Source of the DNA: Bacillota bacterium
Lineage (GTDB): Bacteria > Bacillota > SHA-98 > Ch115
NCBI GenBank assembly: GCA_013178415.1
Contig: JABLXA010000021.1
Location: 1-38,026 of the forward strand
Length of the DNA: 38,026 bases
Direction: 5' to 3'
The position numbers and the translations under genes are program-made. The notes under the pieces were generated by a model, which did not search any database, had not been told where the DNA came from, and worked only from the letters and a program-made list of their open reading frames with translations. Of this stretch, positions 23,147 to 30,849 are shown piece after piece; position 1 is the stretch's first letter, and each line of letters opens with the position of its first letter.

Positions 23147-24570
23147 TGACCTTCCTTCATACCGATGGGATCTGGCCTCAAACCCGGGATATAGCGGCAA
23201 GCCTCATAAAGCACCGGCGCCACCTTCCCGTGCACCCCGGCCACATGATGAATATAGGGGCCATAGATAAAAGCCTTCTCCCATTTTGGCCAATCATCTG
23301 CTTCGACCCATACATAGGTGCCGGTAGTCTTCGGGCCGGGGATTCCCCTGACATGTCCCATGAGGAGTGAATATTCCCCGTGGTCACCGTCGAACCTCGC
23401 TATCGTAATATCTCCCCCGCGGATCTCGCACTGGCCAAGTCCCTTGCCGACTACAGACGCGCGTGAATTCTCTTTTTTGAGCGATAAGGGGAATGGGCCA
23501 CAATGCCAGAGGAGTTCGCCATTATCGTTTTCAGGATGTCGCACCGTAAGGTCCGCGAAGAATGTAGGCGTAACTCCCCTGACTGCTGCCTGGAGCATAA
23601 TGGATGTGATAGCGCCATGGATATCTGTCTCGCAGGCCGCAGGCAATCCGTCATCTGTAAGCTCACCTATTATGAAGCAAGGCAAGATATCGAAACACTT
23701 CGGGAGGACGCTCCAACATTGCATAGCAATTGCCGAACACCCATTCTCAGAAGCCCATTCTTGAATTGTGAGCTTGAGGGCGGCTATTTTCTGGAGCAGA
23801 TCCTGATTTACCCCTGAACAATCAGCTTTAGCCTTAAACCCTTCTACGACCGAGGCCACTTCATCTCTATTATTTTCCATTTTAGAATCTGCTCTACCGA
23901 CTATTTCGGTCAAGTCTACCGGTACAATTTGAATACCGAAACGCTCTAGCAGTTCCCCTTCGTTTGCGATCACAGACCAAAACGCAGCCGGCCGAGTGCT
24001 TATCTGGCCGATCCGAAGATTTCTGAACGCCTTTACTACGCCCGCGGCCGCCATGAAGTTTTCAAAGCCCTTGGCAAAGATCTCATCATTTATATCGCTA
24101 TTAACGATATAAGTAAAGGGAATTCCAAACCTGCGAAGAACCTTGCTGGTCGCGAATAAGCCACATTGGGTATCCCTCAAACGGCTCCCATCGAGTAGTG
24201 GCGCATCATCTCTCGGCCCCCAAAGTAGAAGGGGTTTCCTAAGGAGTCTCGCCAGCTCTCCCATAGCATCCTCGGAACCGAAGTTACAGTGCGGGCAAAA
24301 GATCGCATCTACCTCTTCACGTCTGAACCTCTCCGCAACCTTGCGGGCATCTTGTATGTTGTAGAGGAGTCCTTCTTCATTAAGCCAATCGAGATTGACC
24401 AGGTCAATTCCCCGGGACCTCAACCAGTCCTCGATTATCCTCTTCTGGTTCCCTGCTGCTTCCTTGCTGAAAACTACCCTTCTCGTAGGCGCAAAACCTA
24501 ACCTGACCCTATATCTATCAGTCCGCGAAGTCACCATGATATTCCGCCACGCCAAGTCCTTGAGAGGCAT
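23131..24570 (-). CDS. L-fucose/L-arabinose isomerase-fold protein (isomerase 3)
   Basis: A 479-residue protein related to isomerase 1, with the family segments IGQISTRPAAFWSV near residue 195 and AIAMQCWSVLPKCFDILPCFI near 280-300. Metal-ligand candidates are Glu in PAACETDIHG, Asp in FFADLTVRHPEN and His in LLWHCGPFP. The first 11 residues may not be translated: an internal ATG at 24537 begins MVTSRTDRYRVRLGF; neither start has a strong ribosome site. The C-terminal residues RPHA and the TAA stop come from the left-end hairpin of IscB element 2, which therefore inserted at or very near the original stop. It lies about 95 bases downstream of the PfkB kinase gene. Substrate unknown. Confidence 0.78.
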   Translation of the reverse strand: MPLKDLAWRNIMVTSRTDRYRVRLGFAPTRRVVFSKEAAGNQKRIIEDWLRSRGIDLVNLDWLNEEGLLYNIQDARKVAERFRREEVDAIFCPHCNFGSEDAMGELARLLRKPLLLWGPRDDAPLLDGSRLRDTQCGLFATSKVLRRFGIPFTYIVNSDINDEIFAKGFENFMAAAGVVKAFRNLRIGQISTRPAAFWSVIANEGELLERFGIQIVPVDLTEIVGRADSKMENNRDEVASVVEGFKAKADCSGVNQDLLQKIAALKLTIQEWASENGCSAIAMQCWSVLPKCFDILPCFIIGELTDDGLPAACETDIHGAITSIMLQAAVRGVTPTFFADLTVRHPENDNGELLWHCGPFPLSLKKENSRASVVGKGLGQCEIRGGDITIARFDGDHGEYSLLMGHVRGIPGPKTTGTYVWVEADDWPKWEKAFIYGPYIHHVAGVHGKVAPVLYEACRYIPGLRPDPIGMKEGHRPHA

Positions 24571-24571
24571 C

Positions 24572-24604
24572 GCGGATCTGCCGCGGATCTACCGTGGATT
24601 TACC
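24572..24604. repeat. 11-bp tandem repeat, three copies
   Basis: GCGGATCTGCC, GCGGATCTACC and GTGGATTTACC follow one another between the PfkB stop and the isomerase 3 start. Purpose unknown; possibly slippage. Confidence 0.7.
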
Positions 24605-24664
24605 GCATCCCGCCCCAAGGCCTTGGACATGCGGCCCCTCCCTTCCAGTTGGTGCTTTAAGGGA

Positions 24665-25609
24665 TTATAGACTCCCGACCCATGCGTCCCAATGCGATCT
24701 AGCAGGGGAAGACATCAGAAATGCCTCTGCCTCTGAAAATGTAGGAATCCCAGCCCTCCCTCCAAGTTTGCGACATTTAAGGGCAGCCACTGCATTCGAC
24801 CATTCTATGATTCTCCTGAGGTCCCATTCTCGCGCGAGCCCGAAGGCAAAGGCTCCATGGAAGACATCTCCCGCACCCGTTGTATCAACAACCGGCAAGA
24901 CAAACCCCGGCGTGTAGAATGAATCATTATGAGTCACGCAAAAGGCCCCCTTCTCTCCAAGGGTTACAACGACTATCTCCGGACCATAATCCATGATTTG
25001 TCTGGCTGCCCTGGTAAGCTCTGCTTCACCAGTGAATCGCTCAGGGAAGGGCTTTGCCGCCACTACCACGTCCACATTTCTGATTAACTGCTCTGTATAT
25101 GGCCCAACCCCGGATACATCTATGGTCACCTTTATTTCATGTTCACGCGCGAATTTCGCGGCTTCAATCGCTGCCGGTGCATAGGCGCCATCAAGATGGA
25201 GCACTTTGGCCTGGCTTATATATTCCTTATCCTCATCATCTAGCGAAAGTTCAGGTAATCGTCCACTATTGAAAATGATGCTCCGACTGCCAGTGTCACG
25301 ATCAATTAAGACAAAAGAAAAGGGAGAAATCGCATCGGGGTCTATTTTCATCCGAGAGGTGTCCACCCCATATTTTTCGAATTCGGCCTGGATGAAACGC
25401 CCCCGCGCGCCTGAATCTGCTATACCTATATACCCTGCAGATCCCCCCAGGCGAGATACGGCAACCATGGCGGTGGCTACAGGCCCTCCGCCCTGGCGGT
25501 CATAGGCCAGCATAGGGCAACCCTGATCAAGTTTTGGAAGGTGTGGTATAAGGGCAAGCTCATCTACGCAACTCGCACCCAGACCGATGATCTCCGGAGC
25601 CATGTCCAT
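24665..25609 (-). CDS. PfkB-family carbohydrate kinase
   Basis: This 314-residue sugar kinase carries the first PfkB region near residues 38-63 (RQGGGPVATAMVAVSRLGGSAGYIG) and the second, DTTGAGDVFHGAF, with catalytic Asp248. The ATP-site strand VVTLGEKGAF lies near 214-223. GAGAGGAA lies 2-3 bases before the ATG at 25609. It is placed between the Gfo/Idh/MocA dehydrogenase and isomerase 3, so it probably phosphorylates the ketose made by an isomerase of the cluster. Ribokinase-like specificity cannot be set by sequence. Confidence 0.92.
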   Translation of the reverse strand: MDMAPEIIGLGASCVDELALIPHLPKLDQGCPMLAYDRQGGGPVATAMVAVSRLGGSAGYIGIADSGARGRFIQAEFEKYGVDTSRMKIDPDAISPFSFVLIDRDTGSRSIIFNSGRLPELSLDDEDKEYISQAKVLHLDGAYAPAAIEAAKFAREHEIKVTIDVSGVGPYTEQLIRNVDVVVAAKPFPERFTGEAELTRAARQIMDYGPEIVVVTLGEKGAFCVTHNDSFYTPGFVLPVVDTTGAGDVFHGAFAFGLAREWDLRRIIEWSNAVAALKCRKLGGRAGIPTFSEAEAFLMSSPARSHWDAWVGSL

Positions 25610-25726
25610 TCTTTCCTCTCTATTTCAAAGTCCGTGAATCCTTTGCGACATACCCCACAACTACACTGCAATACCATGGTCCGTTTTTTCAACTTCGAAC
25701 CTGGTTATCCACAGAATTCGGAGATT

Positions 25727-25744
25727 CTCGGGCGGAACCCCGAG
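25727..25744 (-). terminator. Weak hairpin between dehydrogenase and PfkB kinase
   Basis: CTCGGG-N6-CCCGAG in the 182-base gap after the dehydrogenase stop. The stem is short and has no T-tract, so it may only attenuate transcription or stabilise RNA. Confidence 0.3.
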
Positions 25745-25791
25745 GATTCCCAGGGTCCAGCACACTGTCTGTTCTCTAATCCTTTCAATGC

Positions 25792-26859
25792 TTATTTTGT
25801 GAGAGGCAACTCTACCCAGCGCTTCTCGTTTGCAGAAAGCACCACTGCGTCCAGGACCTCCTGGGCTTTGAAACCGTCATAAAATGTTGGCTGTATGGGC
25901 TTATTTGCGGCGATACCTTGAACGAATGTATTCTCCTGGTCCTGATGCTGGTTGATTCGAAAACTCTCCGGCACTGGGACCGGCACGACCTGGCGAAGCT
26001 TGATCATCCCTTCACCGAGACATACGCTTAGTTCATGTGGTTTGTCGAATTCATATATGAGAGAGCCTTTATCGCCATAAATCTCTATCCTCTGATAGTT
26101 CCCCTGCCCTGTGGCATATCTCGAGGAAACAAAGCTAGCCCTGGCTCCGCCGCTCAAATGGGCCACGAACGCTACATAATCATCAACGTCCACCTCGCCA
26201 TACTCGTCTGAACCTGGCTTCTTGCGCTGTTTGATGAAGGTTTCCATATCGGCGGAGACGGCATTGATCTCGAGGCCGGTAAACCAGCGGACTAGATCAA
26301 CGAGATGGGACCCAAGATCCCCCAGCACACCTGTCCCCGTCTGAGATTTCACGAGCCGCCAGACTAGTGGGGCATCGGGGCTTATCAGCCAACCTTGAGA
26401 ATATTGGGCTACTACGTGGAAAATCCGGCCAATGAATCCTTGCTCCACGATATATTTGGCGAATTTAGCCGAGGGCCAGAAGTGGTAGGAGAATGCAACC
26501 ATATGCTTTATGCCTGCTTTTTCGGCAGTTTCGTACATCTCCTTAGCTTCCTGGGCGTTCATGGCAAGAGGTTTCTCACATAAAACATGCTTTCCGGCCT
26601 TGATGGAGGCGAGCGCTATCTCATGGTGATGGACATTGGGCGTGCATATCACTACGGCGTCAATGTCATCCCGCTTTAGGACCTCCATATAATCGGCATG
26701 AACAGACGGGATCTCATATTGTTTCGCAACCTCATCTGCACGATCCCTCACCACATCGCATACAGCAGCAATTTCCGCGTCCTTACACAGATTGAGCCCT
26801 CGAATATGGGCATGAGCGATACCACCTGCACCAATTATCGCGACCCGGACCTTACCCAC
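25792..26859 (-). CDS. Gfo/Idh/MocA-family NAD(P)-dependent sugar dehydrogenase
   Basis: The 355-residue oxidoreductase has an N-terminal Rossmann fold (VRVAIIGAGGIAHAHIRGL, residues 4-22), AVVICTPNVHHHEIALASIKAGKHVLCEKPLAMN near 70-101 with the conserved EKP lysine, and a C-terminal alpha/beta domain with GDLGSHLVDLVRWFTG near 177-192, where the Asp and His belong to the catalytic region. Start is GTG, 8 bases after GGAGG. It follows the ABC importer genes on the same strand with an 80-base gap and is probably part of that operon. It likely oxidises or epimerises the imported sugar; inositol and other polyols are alternatives. Confidence 0.92.
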   Translation of the reverse strand: MGKVRVAIIGAGGIAHAHIRGLNLCKDAEIAAVCDVVRDRADEVAKQYEIPSVHADYMEVLKRDDIDAVVICTPNVHHHEIALASIKAGKHVLCEKPLAMNAQEAKEMYETAEKAGIKHMVAFSYHFWPSAKFAKYIVEQGFIGRIFHVVAQYSQGWLISPDAPLVWRLVKSQTGTGVLGDLGSHLVDLVRWFTGLEINAVSADMETFIKQRKKPGSDEYGEVDVDDYVAFVAHLSGGARASFVSSRYATGQGNYQRIEIYGDKGSLIYEFDKPHELSVCLGEGMIKLRQVVPVPVPESFRINQHQDQENTFVQGIAANKPIQPTFYDGFKAQEVLDAVVLSANEKRWVELPLTK

Positions 26860-26937
26860 TTATCATTCCTCCCTGCATATCTGAAATGATATTGGAATTG
26901 AGACCTGGGACCCATTTTCATTTTAAGGATTAGATCA

Positions 26938-27798
26938 TCAGCCTTTGAATCCTGTTAAGGTAATACCTCGGATAAATTGTTTTTGGCCGAAAAGAAATAC
27001 TACCAATACAGGCAGCGTTGCGATGACAGTCCCTGCCATCAGGTAGGTCCATTGAATTCCATACCGAGATCGAAATATAGATAAACCAACCTGGATTGTT
27101 CTCATCGTAGTCTTATTGGTCACAATCAGAGGCCATAAAAACGCATTCCAGGACCACATGAAGTTAAACACGGCAAGTGTGGAGAGAGCAGGCTTGATTA
27201 GGGGGAGTAAAATGCGCCATAGAATCATGAACCTGCTACATCCATCAATCCGCGCAGCATCTTCGAGATCTACCGGCAGACTGATGAGGAATTGCCGTAG
27301 AAGGAAAATCCCAAAGGCTCCGACCATGTCAGGGACTATTAAGGCATAGTAGGTGTCCAACCAATTAAGATGTTTCACCACTAGGAAGGAGGGGATTAAT
27401 GTTACCTGCCCCGGAATCATCATAGTGCTGAGGACTGCCATAAATAAGATATCTCGACCATGAAATCTTAGGCGGGCAAATGCATATGCCGCCATTGAAC
27501 AAAGAACTAGCTGGGAGAATGTAACCGTCACGGCTATGATGATGGTATTCAGGTAAAATCGTTCAAATGGTGCACCCCGTAAGGCTGCAAGGTAATTTCC
27601 CCATTCAAAATATCTGGGTAACCATTCTGGTGGATAGGCGAATACGCGATTGAGCGGCTTAAGTGAGGTTGTGATCATCCAGAGGAATGGCATGATCATC
27701 CCAAGGGCACCCAGCATCAGAATTATATGGAGGCTTATCTCTATACTCTGTATTTTAATCTTCCTAGGGATCCCTGTAACCAGAACCATATGCAACAT
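26938..27798 (-). CDS. Sugar ABC transporter permease (MalG/UgpE type)
   Basis: The protein (286 residues) has six hydrophobic segments and the cytoplasmic EAA loop, here DLEDAARIDGCSRFMILWRILLPLIKPAL near residues 185-213, that contacts the ATPase. Two starts are possible: ATG at 27798, or ATG at 27789, which has GAGGGG at better spacing. It pairs with the permease upstream (MalF/UgpA type) and the binding protein at 28960-30228. No ATPase gene is in the window, as is common for this importer class, which may share an MsmX-like ATPase encoded elsewhere. Confidence 0.93.
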   Translation of the reverse strand: MLHMVLVTGIPRKIKIQSIEISLHIILMLGALGMIMPFLWMITTSLKPLNRVFAYPPEWLPRYFEWGNYLAALRGAPFERFYLNTIIIAVTVTFSQLVLCSMAAYAFARLRFHGRDILFMAVLSTMMIPGQVTLIPSFLVVKHLNWLDTYYALIVPDMVGAFGIFLLRQFLISLPVDLEDAARIDGCSRFMILWRILLPLIKPALSTLAVFNFMWSWNAFLWPLIVTNKTTMRTIQVGLSIFRSRYGIQWTYLMAGTVIATLPVLVVFLFGQKQFIRGITLTGFKG

Positions 27799-27880
27799 CC
27801 CCTCATTACGATATCGTTTGGCCTCTCAGTGTCGTCCCCAGGGAGATCTTTTGACTACTGTGAGGCTCGGATCAGACGTA

Positions 27881-28804
27881 TTACAGTATCGTTGAGAAGG
27901 ACCTTCCCATAACCCTCCATTGGATCAACGTGAGAATCAGAATTACCGCAAATAAAACATAAGCAATTGCAGAAGCATATCCAAAATGGAAAAACTCAAA
28001 AGCATGCCTGTAAAGATTGAATACAACTACGTCAGTAGCTTGCATCGGGCCACCGGAAGTCATAATAAACACCTGATCAAATACTTGAAAGGAACCGATG
28101 ATGGATGTGACAAGGATGAAAAATGTCGTAGGCGCTAATAACGGAAGCGTAATATGTCTGAAACAGGCCCATGCGCCCGCTCCGTCGATCCTCGCCGCTT
28201 CATAGTATTCATTTGGAATACCTTGTAGTCCCGCCAGAAAGAGGACCATATTGAAGCCCAGGCCTTTCCAAGTACTCATTAAGATCAGAGCCGGCATTGC
28301 CCATTTGGGGTCTTGGAGCCATCTTGGCGTGGGAAGGCCGAACATTCTCAGGAAATAATTCACTAACCCGTAGGATGGCTCATATAACCAAAGCCATATA
28401 ATTGAAACGGCAATAGTTGAGGTTACTACAGGCATGAAGTACAGTGTTCTGTAGATAGATAACCCATATATACTTCTATTTAGGGCGAGTCCCAGTACCA
28501 AGGCCAGACACATCCCTAGAGGAACTGCTACTATTGTGTAATAGCATGTCACCGCAAAGGAATTGTAGAATTCGGGGGAAGTGAATAGCTTAACATAATT
28601 CCCGAGGCCCACAAAGTGCTTCTGTGGGGCTATGCCATCCCAGTCTGTTAGACTTAATATAGCTGAGTATATCACGGGGTAGAATCTAAACAGCGAGAAA
28701 AGCAGTATCGTAGGTAAGACGCAAATCCAGGCGGTTAGAGGTTCTTCATACCGGCGCAACCTATAGAGGGAATGACTACCACGATCCATCGCAATTTCAG
28801 CCAT
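27881..28804 (-). CDS. Sugar ABC transporter permease (MalF/UgpA type)
   Basis: An inner-membrane permease with six hydrophobic segments, beginning after a charged N-terminus (SLYRLRRYEEPLTAW). It contains FVGLGNYVKLFTSPEFYNSF and the EAA loop EYYEAARIDGAGAWACFRHITLPLLAPT. The frame is open to 28849, but the ATG at 28804 has AAGGAGG about 10 bases upstream and is the better start, giving 307 residues. It partners the MalG-type permease downstream and the solute-binding protein upstream. Confidence 0.92.
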   Translation of the reverse strand: MAEIAMDRGSHSLYRLRRYEEPLTAWICVLPTILLFSLFRFYPVIYSAILSLTDWDGIAPQKHFVGLGNYVKLFTSPEFYNSFAVTCYYTIVAVPLGMCLALVLGLALNRSIYGLSIYRTLYFMPVVTSTIAVSIIWLWLYEPSYGLVNYFLRMFGLPTPRWLQDPKWAMPALILMSTWKGLGFNMVLFLAGLQGIPNEYYEAARIDGAGAWACFRHITLPLLAPTTFFILVTSIIGSFQVFDQVFIMTSGGPMQATDVVVFNLYRHAFEFFHFGYASAIAYVLFAVILILTLIQWRVMGRSFSTIL

Positions 28805-28959
28805 CTGAATGCCCCTCCTTAAGGTGTTAGGGTTGGCGATTCTCGCCATATCTTAGGTTCCCGAAAATCTGGCGCGGGAAGACCATGACGAGAACCGCCA
28901 TTTGGGTTACCTTACGTTGTCAAGTTTAAGCCGGCGATAGACTCAGGATTCGTATATCC

Positions 28960-30228
28960 CTATTTTGCCTTCATTATCTTGATCACAGCATCTTCAGCGG
29001 CCTTTAGGACCTGAGCAGGAGAGCTTTTGCCAAGGTATGTCTTCTCGACCTCTACCGCAAATGCGTAGGAAATCGCAGCATATTGGGGAATGGGCGGCCT
29101 TGGACGGGCATACTGCTGCTGTTCAATGAATGGCCGCATTTTTGGCTCTTCATCCTTTAGCCACTTCTGGTAACGCGGATTCGTCAAGATGGACTTCCGG
29201 ACCGGGACGTAGCCAGTTCCCATAAACCAATCTACCATAGTATCAGGGCTGATAAGCCAGTTCAGAAATTTCCAGGCGGCTCTTTCCCTCTCGGGGTTAG
29301 ATTTTATTATGCAGACATGTTCACCACCAATATTACTTGCTGGCTTTCCATCCTTTGGATAGGGTGCGAATGCGGTCCCAAAATCGACAATCGCTTGTTC
29401 CCTTATCGTTTGAAGCATCCATGGGCCCTGAAGGGCCATACCTACCTTGCCGGTTAAGAAGCCGCCCTGTATCTGTCGAACCGGGCTCACCTTATATTTA
29501 TGGATGAGATCAACCTTGAACTGGAGAGCTTCGATTCCTTCCTTAGAATTGAAGGCAGGTTTTGAATAATTGTCAACCATAAATTCTCCCCGATTTTGCC
29601 ATAGATAAATCATATACTCCCAAGTGATTCCTTCACCTCTGACCCCAACTTCAGTTGCCTGAACGAATCCCCATTCCATTTTCCCAGGGTTATTCAATTT
29701 CTGGGCGTATTTTATTAGTTCGTCCCAATAACGGGGAGGAACTTCAGGGTCGAGACCTGCCCGCCTGAACATATCCTTATTCCACATTAGCCCCAGATTG
29801 TTCGTAGTTAATGGCAATGCATAACAGTGTCCATTGTAATAGTCATATTCCAGCAGACTTGGATAGAAGTCCTTCATATCAACCCTAGAGTTCTCTATGT
29901 AACCATCTAGATTGACGACCTTTCCGGAACGAGTGAATTGAGGCATCGCTATAAGATCCAATTGAAGGAGATCAGGGGTCTCCCCACCAGCCAGCCCTGC
30001 CAGGGCTTTATGTAAGAGCTGATCATATGGAATGTAGATGATCTCAACCCGAATATCAGGGTTATTTTTATTCCAGCGGTCAACCAACTGTGTCAGTTTA
30101 TCCCCTTCGGTTCCGCCAAATCCATGCCAGAATGTCAGCCTGGTAGCGCCAAAAGCAACCGATGTCAGGATCAAGATTAGTCCCAAGGTACAAATAAACT
30201 GCAGAGAACGTAAAGCAATCTTTCTCAT
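28960..30228 (-). CDS. Sugar ABC transporter substrate-binding protein (UgpB/MalE type)
   Basis: A 422-residue extracellular binding protein. The first 27 residues form a signal peptide (basic MRKIALR, hydrophobic core, end AFG before ATRLTFWHG). There is no lipobox cysteine, which is unusual for a Gram-positive binding protein and suggests either a membrane-anchored or released form. Family signs are LTFWHGFGGTEGDKLTQLVDRWN near the N-terminus, PDLLQLDLIAMPQF, a GKVGMALQGPWML segment and the C-terminal region GTGYVPVRKSILTNPRYQKW. GAGGAGGG lies 9 bases before the ATG. It is the first gene of the importer operon and likely recognises an oligosaccharide or sugar derivative. Confidence 0.93.
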   Translation of the reverse strand: MRKIALRSLQFICTLGLILILTSVAFGATRLTFWHGFGGTEGDKLTQLVDRWNKNNPDIRVEIIYIPYDQLLHKALAGLAGGETPDLLQLDLIAMPQFTRSGKVVNLDGYIENSRVDMKDFYPSLLEYDYYNGHCYALPLTTNNLGLMWNKDMFRRAGLDPEVPPRYWDELIKYAQKLNNPGKMEWGFVQATEVGVRGEGITWEYMIYLWQNRGEFMVDNYSKPAFNSKEGIEALQFKVDLIHKYKVSPVRQIQGGFLTGKVGMALQGPWMLQTIREQAIVDFGTAFAPYPKDGKPASNIGGEHVCIIKSNPERERAAWKFLNWLISPDTMVDWFMGTGYVPVRKSILTNPRYQKWLKDEEPKMRPFIEQQQYARPRPPIPQYAAISYAFAVEVEKTYLGKSSPAQVLKAAEDAVIKIMKAK

Positions 30229-30402
30229 GGGGATTTGCCCTCCTCAATTGTGGAAATTCTGAGGTACATAAAAGATTGACATTATCCTGCTCCGGGGACT
30301 ACCGTCTTGATTGTTACCGCCTATATAGAGCTTACAGCAGATCACCTCCTCAACCAGATACCAATTGGGTCTGACATGTGTAAGGGCATCGACGACAGCC
30401 TA
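30229..30402. other. Upstream region of the ABC importer operon
   Basis: About 170 bases with no gene. A minus-strand segment near 30325-30350 reads GAGGAGGTGATC, like a ribosome site, but no start follows. A promoter for the importer was not resolved. Confidence 0.35.
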
Positions 30403-30432
30403 TTGCCTGCCAATGGGAAAATGCGGTATAAT
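30403..30432 (+). promoter_or_regulatory. Candidate plus-strand promoter
   Basis: TTGCCT (30403-30408), an 18-base spacer and a perfect TATAAT (30427-30432). It points away from the importer, towards a small ORF and, 400 bases on, the XRE regulator gene. Confidence 0.5.
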
Positions 30433-30452
30433 TTTATTGGAAACATGACTCG

Positions 30453-30644
30453 ATGCGGCAAGCCGAAAGGGAGACTGTCGGCGATACCCGTTGGGCTGGT
30501 CGATTAGGTATGTTTGAAAAAGGCGCTGTCGGTTCTATAGCGCTGTCCATACAGGATGCGCGGCCGAGCATCCTATATCCTGAAGGGTATCAGGCAACAT
30601 ACTCTCCCGACCAGAAACTAGATATTTTCAGATCCATTCACTAG
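30453..30644 (+). CDS. Possible small protein, unidentified
   Basis: A 63-codon frame starting 20 bases after the candidate -10 box, so its leader would be only about 14 bases. No domain is recognised; the sequence is of mixed composition with no membrane segment. The ribosome site is weak (GGAAAC). It may be a leader transcript or a chance frame rather than a gene. A CACTA-GAAA-TAGTG hairpin lies at 30639-30652 over its stop. Confidence 0.22.
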   Translation: MRQAERETVGDTRWAGRLGMFEKGAVGSIALSIQDARPSILYPEGYQATYSPDQKLDIFRSIH

Positions 30645-30849
30645 AAATAGTGTAATACTAGATTTACTAAATGTCAATCTTAAATTACATATTTTTTTAT
30701 TTTCTCGCTTTCCCCGATGGGGGTTATCCTTTTGCCACTCAATTGTCTTGCTGGAAATCAAGCCGTTCCGAATCAAATGTCCCATCTGAAGGGATTTCCG
30801 CTTCCGGGGAAAATCAAGGATCTCCTCAGCGAATATTGCCAAAGGTAAG
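30645..30849. other. AT-rich upstream region of the XRE regulator
   Basis: Contains a T-rich run near 30691-30705 and no recognisable gene. Operator-like elements were sought; only the short hairpin at 30639-30652 was seen. Confidence 0.35.

Larger units (their letters stand above)
21392..23150 (-). mobile_element. IscB element 2 (IS200/IS605-superfamily-like, no transposase)
   Basis: In minus orientation, it opens with GTCA-N4-CCCC (23150 downward) and ends at GGTGAC (21397-21392), like element 1. It contains a left hairpin, a longer omega-RNA region, iscB and a right-end nested hairpin that lies inside the last codons of iscB. No TnpA is present. It is about 1.76 kb versus 1.65 kb for element 1, and the two nucleases are related but clearly diverged, so this is not a recent duplication. 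Confidence 0.7.

Noticed and set aside
15199-23150. CRISPR-Cas9-like locus
   Set aside because: The nucleases have RuvC and HNH parts, but they are 440-469 residues with a PLMP domain, and no repeat-spacer array is present; they are IscB.
25690-25707. CGAACCTGGTT resembling a LexA box
   Set aside because: The spacer between half-sites is three bases rather than four and the second half-site is incomplete.
25705-25713. Perfect DnaA-box-like TTATCCACA
   Set aside because: A single box with no cluster, no AT-rich unwinding region and no replication genes; chance in a gap is likely.
30618-30842. Minus-strand 74-codon frame
   Set aside because: No ribosome site or family features, and the stretch is AT-rich regulatory DNA upstream of the XRE gene.
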